Position numbers and translations under genes: made by a program
Part shown: positions 25,836-34,570 of the stretch, one piece after another
How positions within the stretch are numbered: the first letter of the stretch is position 1
How the letters are laid out: every line of letters begins with the position of its first letter
From: Metabacillus sp. B2-18
GTDB lineage: Bacteria > Bacillota > Bacilli > Bacillales > Bacillaceae
Reading direction: 5' to 3'
Length of the DNA: 64,000 nucleotides
NCBI RefSeq assembly: GCF_021117275.1
Contig: NZ_CP088245.1
Span: 595,501 to 659,500 of the forward strand
The notes under the pieces: generated by a model
Told to the model about the DNA's origin: nothing
Databases searched by the model: none
What the model saw: the letters and a program-made list of their open reading frames with translations, nothing else

Positions 25836-26915
25836 ATGGAAAAACAAACATCACCTTCAGTAGCAAAGCTTGTTTTATTAACAATTGCTGTATTTGCAGG
25901 GAACTTACTCATTCATTATGGTATATTTCTTTTTCTACGTGATACAGAGATGCCGGCCCTGCTTTATGCAATCTTGGCTATCATTTGGGGAGTATTCGGA
26001 GTTTATACCATTTACTACACACTTAACTGGGTTGTTGAACAATATCCTGTGAAACAAAGGCGTATTGTCCAGCCGTATGTATTCGTTGGTCCTGCCGTTC
26101 TTTTGTTAGGATGGCTGATGTTTATACCAACTCTTCGTACATTATATTTAAGTTTTTTTGGCCCAAACTCAGACAGTTTCGTAGGCTTATCAAATTATTT
26201 GGCGGTGTTTACGGACCGTCTTTTGTTAACAGCCTTGCGTAATAATTTGTTGTGGGTCCTATTTGGGGCAACACTTTGTATCGTGCTAGGGTTATTGATT
26301 GCTGTTTTAGCTGATAGAAGCAGCTATGAAAAAATTGCGAAGGCTATTATTTTCATGCCAATGGCTATATCGATGGTAGCTGCTGGGGTAATATGGAAAT
26401 TCATTTACTATTACCAGCCAGGAGATCAGCAAATAGGTTTGTTAAACGCAATTGTTGTGGCGATTGGTGGAGAACCTCAAGCGTGGACAAGTATGAATCA
26501 GCCTTGGAACAATATGTTTTTAATTGTGATTTTAATTTGGATGCAAACTGGCTTTGCGATGGTCCTATTTTCAGCAGCGTTGAAGGGAATTCCAAATGAG
26601 TTACTTGAGGCTGCACGTGTAGACGGAGCAACAGAGGTTACAATCTTTTTCAAAATTATTATTCCATACATTTCAGGTACGATCTTAACTGTTTCAACAA
26701 CCATTATTGTGTTTACATTAAAAATCTTCGATATCATCATGGTTATGACAGGTGGTCAATACGAAACAGATGTAGTTGCCACGCAGTTTTACCGCCAATT
26801 CTTTATGTACAGAAACTTTGGATATGGCTCAACGTTAGCGATTGTTTTATTGATTACAGTCATTCCAGTTATCATCATCAATCTAAAACAATTTCGCAGG
26901 CAGGGGGGATTTTAG
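25836..26915 (+). CDS. Alpha-glucoside ABC transporter permease (AglF-like)
   Basis: 359 residues. Two extra N-terminal membrane helices (about 10-65) precede the usual six-helix permease core, which carries the EAA loop NELLEAARVDGA followed by KIIIPYI. The extended N-terminus is typical of AglF-type proteins. It pairs with the next gene. The ATG lies 12 bases after AAGGAGGT, a long spacing, but an in-frame alternative is not available; a GTG 5 bases earlier is in another frame that stops quickly. Confidence 0.9.
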   Translation: MEKQTSPSVAKLVLLTIAVFAGNLLIHYGIFLFLRDTEMPALLYAILAIIWGVFGVYTIYYTLNWVVEQYPVKQRRIVQPYVFVGPAVLLLGWLMFIPTLRTLYLSFFGPNSDSFVGLSNYLAVFTDRLLLTALRNNLLWVLFGATLCIVLGLLIAVLADRSSYEKIAKAIIFMPMAISMVAAGVIWKFIYYYQPGDQQIGLLNAIVVAIGGEPQAWTSMNQPWNNMFLIVILIWMQTGFAMVLFSAALKGIPNELLEAARVDGATEVTIFFKIIIPYISGTILTVSTTIIVFTLKIFDIIMVMTGGQYETDVVATQFYRQFFMYRNFGYGSTLAIVLLITVIPVIIINLKQFRRQGGF

Positions 26916-26916
26916 G

Positions 26917-27999
26917 ATGAAATCAAACAAAGGGTCAAAGTGGCTCGTCAATTTAGTGTTAGCCGTCATTTGTCTGATTTGGCTGATTCCAACGGCGGGA
27001 CTATTTATTTCCTCCTTTAGACCAGCGGCCGATATATTAGATTCAGGATGGTGGACTGTATTTCCTCATAGAGACTGGGTAACAGAGGATCAACTCACAC
27101 TCGATCCTGATACAGATTTAAGCAAGCCGATTGCGGTAGAAGGTAAAACCTATACAAATGATGAACTAGCTAGTGGTGTTGTTTTAGATGGTAAAAGACT
27201 TATTTGGGAAAACAAACGTAAAAGACTTCTTAATGTTCAAACGAAACAATGGACAATGAATGCAGATTTTACGTTAGAGAATTATCAAACGGTTCTTGGC
27301 GGTAAGCAGTATGTGATCACCCTTCCCGGTGGTGGAACAAAAACAGAAAAAGGAAGTAATTTAACACAGTCATTTATTAATACATTTACGGTTTCCATTC
27401 CAGCTACCATTATCCCGCTGTTAATTGCTACCTTTGCTGCGTATTCCTTTGCGTGGCTGAAATTTAGAGGCAGCAGAGCGATGTTTGTTGTTGTCATTGC
27501 GTTGCTTGTTGTTCCATTACAGGTTGCGCTCATTCCTATATTGAAGGATTATACAAATATTGGTTTAAATGGTAGTTATTTAGGAATATGGCTTGCACAC
27601 ACCACATTTGGATTACCGTTAACAACCTACTTTCTTTATAACTATATTAGTCAGTTGCCACGGGATATTTTTGAGTCAGCCTTTATAGATGGTGCGAGTA
27701 ATTTTACGATTTTTACAAAATTGATTCTTCCATTATCTGTTCCTGCTTTAGCATCGATCGGAATCTTTCAGTTCTTGTGGGTATGGAATGATTATTTAGT
27801 TGCATTGGTGTTCTTAGGAAGTCAGCCAGATGTTCAAGTTCTCTCAATGAGAATTGCAGACATGGTCGGATCACGTGGAGATGATTGGCACTTACTAACA
27901 GCAGCAGCCTTTGTTTCAATGATCATGCCGCTTACAGTTTTCTTCTTATTACAACGTTTCTTTGTAAGAGGATTATTAGGTGGCTCTGTAAAAGGATAA
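26917..27999 (+). CDS. Alpha-glucoside ABC transporter permease (AglG-like)
   Basis: 360 residues. A first membrane helix (about 10-32) is followed by a large extracytoplasmic insertion (about 45-145, with DLSKPIAVEGKTYTNDELASG) and then the permease core with EAA motif RDIFESAFIDGA and the ending LLGGSVKG. The insertion, absent from MalG of about 280 residues, is characteristic of AglG proteins and may contact the binding protein. ATG one base after the previous stop, behind CAGGGGGGAT. No ATPase gene follows. Confidence 0.9.
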   Translation: MKSNKGSKWLVNLVLAVICLIWLIPTAGLFISSFRPAADILDSGWWTVFPHRDWVTEDQLTLDPDTDLSKPIAVEGKTYTNDELASGVVLDGKRLIWENKRKRLLNVQTKQWTMNADFTLENYQTVLGGKQYVITLPGGGTKTEKGSNLTQSFINTFTVSIPATIIPLLIATFAAYSFAWLKFRGSRAMFVVVIALLVVPLQVALIPILKDYTNIGLNGSYLGIWLAHTTFGLPLTTYFLYNYISQLPRDIFESAFIDGASNFTIFTKLILPLSVPALASIGIFQFLWVWNDYLVALVFLGSQPDVQVLSMRIADMVGSRGDDWHLLTAAAFVSMIMPLTVFFLLQRFFVRGLLGGSVKG

Positions 28000-28015
28000 A
28001 ACTAAGTGCAGGAAT

Positions 28016-28050
28016 AAAGCCAGTAATGATGAGATGTTCATACTGGCTTT
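28016..28050 (+). terminator. Intergenic hairpin between permease and GH65 genes
   Basis: AAAGCCAGTA (28016-28025) and TACTGGCTTT (28041-28050) form a perfect 10-bp stem without a following T-run. The third such hairpin in the two sugar operons. Confidence 0.55.
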
Positions 28051-28092
28051 AAGCCTGTCTATTTTTTATTGATGAAATGGAGTTGAAAATGC

Positions 28093-30372
28093 GTGACATG
28101 GAAAATTGAACGAAATAATCTATCACAGCAGGAACTATTAAATCTAGAAAGTTTATTCTCTTTGGCAAATGGCTACATCGGTATCCGCGGGAATTTTGAG
28201 GAAGGGTATTCGGAAGAATTCGTTTCGATACGTGGAACATACTTAAATGCCTTTCATGATATAACAGAGATTACATATGGTGAAAAGCTTTATGCTTTTC
28301 CAGAAACTCAGCAAAAGCTGGTGAATAACATTGATGCTCAAACAATTGATATCTTTATAGACAAAGAGCACTTCTCACTATTTGAAGGTGAAGTACTTTC
28401 ATATAAGCGGATGTTGCATTTAGATCAAGGCTATACAGAACGATTACTTCATTACAGAACTCCTAGTGGAAAGGAAGTAAAATTGCAGTTTCGCAGGATC
28501 GTATCGTTCTCTGTAAAAGAACTTTTTGCAATTGAAGTGAAAATTGAGCCGGTAAATTTTAATGGAGAAGTAAGGATTGTATCAAAAGTAGATGGAGATG
28601 TTTCGAACTATGTTAATAGAAATGATCCGCGTGTTGCTGCTGGACATGCAAATTTACTCTCAGTAGAGAATATTGGGGAGAAAGATGACATCGTTTTTGT
28701 TGAAGACAAAACGACAAATTCTGATCTTAAGGCCGCTTGCACGACAAAACATATCTTAAATGTTCAAGGAAATAAGAGTACTCAAATTCAAGATAAAAGA
28801 GTAGAAGTTACCTATACTTTCGATCTTGACCAACCTGTTGAATTTGTAAAATATAACGTTTATACAGATACATTAAGGCACAAACGTGATTTGGTTGAAA
28901 AGGGTATAGAGATTCATGGCAATCTTTCAAATCAATCTTTTGACCAGCTCATTCAATCTCAAGGCAACTATCTTGATGAATTCTGGAATGTGGCAGATAT
29001 AAAAATTGAAGGTGAGGAAAAGCTTCAGGAGGGCATTCGCTTTAACCTTTATCAACTTTTACAATCTGCTGGAAGAGATAAGTACAGTAATATTGCTGCA
29101 AAAGGTCTTTCAGGTGAAGGATATGAGGGACATTATTTCTGGGATACCGAAATTTATATGATTCCTGTTTTTTTACTAACAAAGCCTGAGTTAGCAAAAC
29201 AATTACTGATTTATCGATATTCAATCTTGAATGGAGCAAGACAAAGGGCCAAAGAGATGGGGCATTCTAAAGGAGCCTTATTCCCATGGAGGACCATTTC
29301 AGGATCAGAGTGCTCGGCGTATTTCCCAGCTGGAACAGCGCAATATCACATAATTGCTGATATTGCCTATAGCTTTATTCAATATTATTTAGCAACAAAA
29401 GATATCAATTTTATGGTGGAATATGGTGCAGAAGTTTTAAGTGAAACAGCAAGATTGTGGATGGATACAGGTCATTTTTATCAAGATGAATTTAGAATTG
29501 ACGATGTAACAGGTCCTGACGAATATACATGTCTTGTGAACAATAATTATTATACAAATGTGATGGCAAAGCATAATTTAAAGTGGGCTTACTCCATTTA
29601 CAATCAGGTGAGAAAAGAAGATCCAACTTCTTTTAAAGAGTTATCGCAACGCTTAGATCTCACTGAAGAAGAAGCACGAGACTGGAATCAAGCTGCTGAA
29701 AAAATGTATTTACCTTATGATGAAGAATTAGGGATTAATCCTCAGGATGATACATTCTTAAAAAAAGCTGTTTGGGATTTTGAACATACACCAAAAGAAA
29801 AGTATCCATTGCTTTTACATTATCACCCACTAACACTATATCGCTATCAAGTATGTAAGCAAGCTGACACTGTACTTGCTCATTTTTTATTGGAGGACGA
29901 GCAGTCGTTCGAAACAATAAAAGCATCTTACGATTATTATGAAAAAATTACAACCCATGATTCATCTCTATCCTCTGCTATCTTTAGTATTATGGCTGCG
30001 AAAGTAGGTTATCACGAGAAGGCCTACGACTATTTTATGGAATCTGCGCGTCTTGATCTTGATAATACTCACGGTAACACCAAGGATGGCCTACATATGG
30101 CCAATATGGGTGGAACATGGATGTCAATTATTCACGGTTTTGGAGGAGTTCGTGTGAAAGAAAGTGGGCTTTCCATTCATCCTGTTTTACCAAAGCAATG
30201 GACACAATATGAATTTACGTTACATTATTTGCAGCGCCAACTTCGTTTGAAAGTAGAACGTGAGCAAATGACGGTTTTCCTTGAAATGGGCGATCGTCTT
30301 AACCTTACTGTTTACGGAAAAAACATAACATTAGAGAAAGGAAAACAATACACAGAGGAAACTTCCAATTAG
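28093..30372 (+). CDS. Glycoside hydrolase family 65 disaccharide phosphorylase
   Basis: 759 residues, normal length for GH65. An N-terminal beta-sandwich (about 1-270), a helical linker and an (alpha/alpha)6 barrel with HYFWDTEIYMIP and the general acid Glu477 in DVTGPDEYT are visible. These enzymes cleave maltose, trehalose, kojibiose, nigerose or a phosphorylated disaccharide with phosphate to give beta-glucose-1-phosphate; specificity cannot be decided by eye. The beta-phosphoglucomutase gene follows after 2 bases, which fixes the product as beta-Glc1P. GTG start with a weak GGAG ribosome binding site. Confidence 0.93.
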   Translation: MTWKIERNNLSQQELLNLESLFSLANGYIGIRGNFEEGYSEEFVSIRGTYLNAFHDITEITYGEKLYAFPETQQKLVNNIDAQTIDIFIDKEHFSLFEGEVLSYKRMLHLDQGYTERLLHYRTPSGKEVKLQFRRIVSFSVKELFAIEVKIEPVNFNGEVRIVSKVDGDVSNYVNRNDPRVAAGHANLLSVENIGEKDDIVFVEDKTTNSDLKAACTTKHILNVQGNKSTQIQDKRVEVTYTFDLDQPVEFVKYNVYTDTLRHKRDLVEKGIEIHGNLSNQSFDQLIQSQGNYLDEFWNVADIKIEGEEKLQEGIRFNLYQLLQSAGRDKYSNIAAKGLSGEGYEGHYFWDTEIYMIPVFLLTKPELAKQLLIYRYSILNGARQRAKEMGHSKGALFPWRTISGSECSAYFPAGTAQYHIIADIAYSFIQYYLATKDINFMVEYGAEVLSETARLWMDTGHFYQDEFRIDDVTGPDEYTCLVNNNYYTNVMAKHNLKWAYSIYNQVRKEDPTSFKELSQRLDLTEEEARDWNQAAEKMYLPYDEELGINPQDDTFLKKAVWDFEHTPKEKYPLLLHYHPLTLYRYQVCKQADTVLAHFLLEDEQSFETIKASYDYYEKITTHDSSLSSAIFSIMAAKVGYHEKAYDYFMESARLDLDNTHGNTKDGLHMANMGGTWMSIIHGFGGVRVKESGLSIHPVLPKQWTQYEFTLHYLQRQLRLKVEREQMTVFLEMGDRLNLTVYGKNITLEKGKQYTEETSN

Positions 30373-30383
30373 GAGTGATACAG

Positions 30384-31049
30384 TTGAGAGAATTAAAGGC
30401 TTTTATTTTCGACTTAGATGGTGTTATAACAGATACAGCTGAATATCATTTTCTTGCATGGAAGGCTTTGGCTGAAGATCTAAACATTTCTTTTACAAGA
30501 GAATTAAATGAAGAGTTAAAAGGAATTTCGAGAATGGATTCCCTTGAGAAGATCCTTCAATTCGGTGGAAAAGAGCAAGAATTTTTAGAGCAAGAAAAGC
30601 TAGAGTTAGCAACAAAGAAAAACGAACATTATGTTGAGTTAATCAATAAGATCACTCCTTCAGATATATTACCGGGAATTGAAAAGTTACTAAGAGATAT
30701 TAAACAAGCTAACTTAGGAATCGCGCTAGCATCAGCAAGTAAAAATGCCAATATGGTATTAGAAGCATTGAAGCTCAAGGATCAATTTGATTATATTGTT
30801 GATGTAACAAAAATTAAAAAAGGAAAGCCTGATCCAGAAATTTTTCTAAAGGCAGCAGAACTACTAAAGATTGATCCTTCATCATGTGTGGGCGTAGAAG
30901 ATGCCATTGCCGGTGTAGAAGCAATAAAAAGTGCAGATATGTATGCGGTCGCAGTTGGACCGAAAAGTTCCTTCCAAAAAGCTGACCTTGTTTATGAAAC
31001 AACGGATGCTCTGTCATTTAAGGAGATTAAAGAAAGATTTGAAGAGTGA
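30384..31049 (+). CDS. pgmB: Beta-phosphoglucomutase
   Basis: 221 residues, equal to characterised beta-PGMs. A HAD-fold enzyme converting beta-glucose-1-phosphate to glucose-6-phosphate. Motif I FDLDGVITDTAEYH has the nucleophile Asp and the acid/base Asp two residues later; a helical cap contains RMDSL; motif II is ALASASKN, motif III Lys lies in KKGKPDPEIF, and motif IV is VGVEDAIAG. TTG 30384 is chosen because AGGAG ends 8 bases upstream, overlapping the GH65 stop; a GTG at 30375 lies in this site. It links GH65 phosphorolysis to glycolysis. Confidence 0.95.
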   Translation: MRELKAFIFDLDGVITDTAEYHFLAWKALAEDLNISFTRELNEELKGISRMDSLEKILQFGGKEQEFLEQEKLELATKKNEHYVELINKITPSDILPGIEKLLRDIKQANLGIALASASKNANMVLEALKLKDQFDYIVDVTKIKKGKPDPEIFLKAAELLKIDPSSCVGVEDAIAGVEAIKSADMYAVAVGPKSSFQKADLVYETTDALSFKEIKERFEE

Positions 31050-31064
31050 AAAAAGGAGAAACCA

Positions 31065-32543
31065 ATGATTGAAAAACAAAGAATTAATGAAGCAGAGAAA
31101 GCAGTAAGGGTGTTGCAAGAGGAAGTTTATCAACATGAATGGCGCTTGCATTATCATGTTGCTCCAGTAGCAAATTGGATGAATGACCCTAATGGTTTTT
31201 GCTATTTTAAAGGTGAATATCATCTGTTTTATCAGCATCATCCTTTTGCTCCAAAATGGGATTCTATGTATTGGGGACATGTGAAAAGTAAAGATCTTGT
31301 CAATTGGGAGCATCTTCCGCCTGCTTTGGCTCCAGGTGAAACATATGATAAAGATGGCTGCTTTTCAGGAAGTGCGATTGAAAAGGATGATAAGCTCTAT
31401 TTAATGTACACAGGTAATGTGTGGACAGGTGAAAATTATGATGAGGAGCTAAAGCAAGTTCAAGCGCTGGCTATAAGTGAGGATGGAATTCATTTTGAAA
31501 AGCTGTCAGAAAACCCAGTTATTACAGAGGCTCCAAAAGGTGACATCCATCCATTTCATTTTCGTGACCCAAAGGTATGGAAGCATGATGATCTTTATTA
31601 TGTTGTGTTAGGTTCAAAAACACTGCAAAATACGGGACAAGTATTAATGTATCGTTCCAAAGATTTGATACATTGGGAATTCGTTAATATTTTGGCTAAA
31701 GGTGAGGGTAACTTCGGGTACATGTGGGAATGTCCTGATTTATTTACTTTAAATAATAAAGAAGTTCTCGTGATGTCTCCACAGGGAGTAAAACCTGAAG
31801 GGAATTTATATCATAATTTACATCAAGCTGGCTATGTTATTGGTGAGGTGGACTATGAAAAAGGAATTCTTTCTCATGGTGACTTTCAATTGTTGGATTA
31901 TGGCTTTGATTATTATGCCCCTCAAACAATGGTTGACCCAGAAGGCAGAAGAATTGCTATTGCGTGGATGGATATGTGGGAAAGTGAGATACCGACCCAA
32001 GCACACGGGTACACTGGTGCTATGACATTACCTCGTGAGTTGGAACTAAGAGGTGATAAAATCTATTGTCATCCAGTAAAGGAAATTGAAAAGCTCAGAC
32101 AAGCTGAAGTAATACACAAACAAATTACGTTTTCCGGAGAAACCTCACTTGAAGGTATTGCAGGCGATTGCATAGAGCTAGACCTTTCACTTCGAGTCCA
32201 CCATTCATCAGCATGCGGAATTCGTCTTCGTGTAGATGAAGATGCTGGTGAAGAAACAGTCATCACCTACTATGGTGACAAAGGAATTCTCGAACTGGAC
32301 CGTAATGAATCAGGGAAAGGGCCAGGTGGGGTTAGGAAAACACATCTACAATTACAGGATCACATGCTTCACTTAAGAATTTTCATTGATAAATCCTCCG
32401 TAGAAGTTTTTGTGAATAATGGTGAGCAAGTACTAACTGCTAGAATATATCCATCTGAAAATAGTACGAACATTCGCTTATTTTCAGATGAAGAAATTGA
32501 AATTGTTCAATTAAAAAAGTGGGATTTAAAGCGGTCTATATAA
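31065..32543 (+). CDS. GH32 sucrose hydrolase (invertase / sucrose-6-phosphate hydrolase)
   Basis: 492 residues. The five-blade propeller carries the nucleophile Asp41 (WMNDPNG), transition-state stabiliser Asp168 (FRDPK) and acid/base Glu222 (WECPD), followed by a C-terminal beta-sandwich (about 340-490). No signal peptide, so it acts inside the cell. Since the cluster has an ABC importer rather than a sucrose PTS, free sucrose is the likelier substrate, although homologues are annotated as sucrose-6-phosphate hydrolases. ATG behind AAAAAAGGAG, 15 bases after pgmB. Confidence 0.93.
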   Translation: MIEKQRINEAEKAVRVLQEEVYQHEWRLHYHVAPVANWMNDPNGFCYFKGEYHLFYQHHPFAPKWDSMYWGHVKSKDLVNWEHLPPALAPGETYDKDGCFSGSAIEKDDKLYLMYTGNVWTGENYDEELKQVQALAISEDGIHFEKLSENPVITEAPKGDIHPFHFRDPKVWKHDDLYYVVLGSKTLQNTGQVLMYRSKDLIHWEFVNILAKGEGNFGYMWECPDLFTLNNKEVLVMSPQGVKPEGNLYHNLHQAGYVIGEVDYEKGILSHGDFQLLDYGFDYYAPQTMVDPEGRRIAIAWMDMWESEIPTQAHGYTGAMTLPRELELRGDKIYCHPVKEIEKLRQAEVIHKQITFSGETSLEGIAGDCIELDLSLRVHHSSACGIRLRVDEDAGEETVITYYGDKGILELDRNESGKGPGGVRKTHLQLQDHMLHLRIFIDKSSVEVFVNNGEQVLTARIYPSENSTNIRLFSDEEIEIVQLKKWDLKRSI

Positions 32544-32547
32544 TAGT

Positions 32548-32583
32548 AAAAAACCTTTCAACATTAGTTGAAAGGTTTTTTAT
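32548..32583 (+). terminator. Terminator of the alpha-glucoside operon
   Basis: AAAAAACCTTTCAAC, ATTA loop, GTTGAAAGGTTTTTT: a 15-bp perfect stem. Confidence 0.92.
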
Positions 32584-32602
32584 TTTTAGAAGTAAGCATA
32601 AT

Positions 32603-32631
32603 TTGTCAATTTCGACATAAACATTTATTAT
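32603..32631 (+). promoter_or_regulatory. SigA promoter of the Bcr/CflA gene
   Basis: TTGTCA (32603-32608), 17-base spacer, TATTAT (32626-32631). The -35 lies in an inverted repeat TGTC-N6-GACA, a possible operator. Confidence 0.6.
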
Positions 32632-32671
32632 TTTTGTAGAACAAAAATAAAATGTTGAGGAGAAATACACA

Positions 32672-33880
32672 ATGGAACTTGAACAACAAAAAGTTCAACA
32701 ACAAAACAAAGCATTTATCGTGTTTATTTTAGGGACACTTGCGGCATTTGCTCCTTTGTCGATTGATATGCATTTACCAGCGTTTCCAATCTTAACAAAT
32801 GAATTTCATACTAGTGCATCAATGATTCAGCTAAGTTTAACGTTCTTTTTACTTGGAGCTTCTTTAGGTCAACTTTTTACAGGGCCTTTAAGTGATGTGT
32901 TTGGAAGAAGGAAGCCACTGTTAATCGGTTTATCGATCTACGCAGTCACTTCTCTTTTATGTGTTTTTACTGATTCTATTGAACTATTTATTCTTTTGAG
33001 GTTGATACAAGGATTAGCAGGATCTGCAGGAATGGTTATTTCAAGAGCCATTGTCAGAGATCATTATTCCGGTAAAGAAATGACGAAATTCTTTTCATTA
33101 TTGGCTTTAGTGAATGGAATGGCACCTATTCTTGCTCCTGTCATTGGAGCACAACTTCTAAAGTTTTTTCCATGGCAGGCTGTATTCATAACCCTGACAA
33201 TGATTGGTGCTGTGATCTTTGCCTTTGTTCTTTGGGGATTAAAGGAAACCTTGCCTGTTGAAGAAAGAAGCCAAGGTGGCTTCCTGCAAACACTTAACAC
33301 GTTCCGCCAACTACTTACAAATCTTCATTTTATGGGGTATGTTCTTTCATTTGGATTTGTAGCTGCAGCAATGTTCGCTTACATCTCAGGGTCATCCTTT
33401 GTTATTCAGTACGTATACGGAGCTTCTGCGGATACATTCAGTATTGTCTTTGCTATTAACGGCATTGGGATTGTCATTGCCAGCCAAGTAACAGGAAAGC
33501 TTTCAGAATGGATTGAAGAAAAGAAGCTTCTTTTAGCAGGTGTGTTTATGTCATTTACTGGTGGTCTTAGTTTATTACTTCTCATTTTATTAAAGGTAGA
33601 ATTGATGTTCATCCTTCCATCACTGTTTTTAACAGTCTCTAGTGTAGGTGTTGTTAATACAACTAGCTTTTCTTTAGCTTTGCAGAATAATAGAAACATA
33701 GCAGGCAGTGCCTCTGCATTATTAGGTGTTATGTCATTGCTAGTAGGTGCTATTGTTGCTCCCCTTGTAGGAGTTGCTGGTGAAGATACGGCAGTGCCGA
33801 TGGGAATTGTTATATTTATATCCAGTTTAGGAGCGGTTCTATCCTATTTCTTTCTCGTAAGATCAAGAAAACTAGCTTAG
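32672..33880 (+). CDS. MFS multidrug transporter, Bcr/CflA family (DHA1)
   Basis: 402 residues with 12 predicted helices. The start region LAAFAPLSIDMHLPAFP is the Bcr/CflA signature in helix 1, the motif A form is GPLSDVFGRRKPLL between helices 2 and 3, and RAIVRD follows helix 4. The family exports drugs such as bicyclomycin, sulfonamides or florfenicol and also some amino acids. ATG behind GAGGAG. Expressed alone from the promoter just upstream. Confidence 0.92.
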   Translation: MELEQQKVQQQNKAFIVFILGTLAAFAPLSIDMHLPAFPILTNEFHTSASMIQLSLTFFLLGASLGQLFTGPLSDVFGRRKPLLIGLSIYAVTSLLCVFTDSIELFILLRLIQGLAGSAGMVISRAIVRDHYSGKEMTKFFSLLALVNGMAPILAPVIGAQLLKFFPWQAVFITLTMIGAVIFAFVLWGLKETLPVEERSQGGFLQTLNTFRQLLTNLHFMGYVLSFGFVAAAMFAYISGSSFVIQYVYGASADTFSIVFAINGIGIVIASQVTGKLSEWIEEKKLLLAGVFMSFTGGLSLLLLILLKVELMFILPSLFLTVSSVGVVNTTSFSLALQNNRNIAGSASALLGVMSLLVGAIVAPLVGVAGEDTAVPMGIVIFISSLGAVLSYFFLVRSRKLA

Positions 33881-33969
33881 GTCTATTAAAAAACCAATTT
33901 ACAAGAAACGAGAGAAAAGGTTATCATTTTCTTGGATAGAAAATTGCAAATGAGTATGGGAGAGAATAA

Positions 33970-34359
33970 ATGAAGGAATTAACGTTTACATCTTATAACC
34001 AGTTTCAGCAATTTATTGAACACAAAGCGATGGAAAAAGCGATTATGAAAGGTCTTCATGGGGAAGAATTAGAAACATTTAAAGAGGATTTCCTACAAAG
34101 AGCTGATACAATGTGGAAAGACAACGATTGTGATCATTGGGTTGAAAAGCATGGTTATGTTGTAATAAATGTGTGGAAAGACGGTGTAGGCAAGCGTAAA
34201 ATGACGAGGGGAAGACCGAAGAAACTCGATTCTGAGAAGTACCTTCATTCCATTCATGTTCGTTTGGATGAAGAGGCATACCGTAAGCTCAATCAATACT
34301 GTGAAGACAACAACATAGATGTGTCAGAAACAATCAGGAAGTTAATAAAGTCGCTTTAG
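33970..34359 (+). CDS. Hypothetical protein with C-terminal ribbon-helix-helix domain
   Basis: 129 residues. The N-terminal 75 residues are charged and unclassified. The middle has a basic TRGRPKK stretch, like an AT-hook. The C-terminal 45 residues (IHVRLDEEAYRKLNQYC..DVSETIRKLIKSL) fit a ribbon-helix-helix (CopG/MetJ-like) DNA-binding fold. It is therefore probably a small DNA-binding regulator. ATG behind GGGAGAG. No toxin partner is adjacent. It lies just upstream of the repeat array and insertion sequence. Confidence 0.75.
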   Translation: MKELTFTSYNQFQQFIEHKAMEKAIMKGLHGEELETFKEDFLQRADTMWKDNDCDHWVEKHGYVVINVWKDGVGKRKMTRGRPKKLDSEKYLHSIHVRLDEEAYRKLNQYCEDNNIDVSETIRKLIKSL

Positions 34360-34390
34360 AATTCTGGAGTTACAATAATATTTAGGTAAG

Positions 34391-34425
34391 AAAAGCAGTG
34401 GTCTTAATTGAGATCACTGCTTTTT
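34391..34425 (+). terminator. Terminator of the ribbon-helix-helix gene
   Basis: AAAAGCAGTGGTCT (34391-34404) pairs with AGATCACTGCTTTT (34411-34424), one wobble, followed by T. A further small TGATAC/GTATCA hairpin follows. Confidence 0.85.
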
Positions 34426-34570
34426 GATACCAAAAGTATCACATTGTTAGGGGAGGGAAGAGGTAGATTGGAAGGCGTAGGGGGGATAAGCTCTTAGCTT
34501 GATATTGAATCTGCAGGGACTTTTGATGGTTTGATAATAGGAGGTTTGTGGCAGATCTGTTTGAGGAGAT

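Noticed and set aside
33970..34359. Toxin-antitoxin antitoxin
   Set aside because: Although an RHH domain is present, there is no adjacent small toxin-like ORF on either side.
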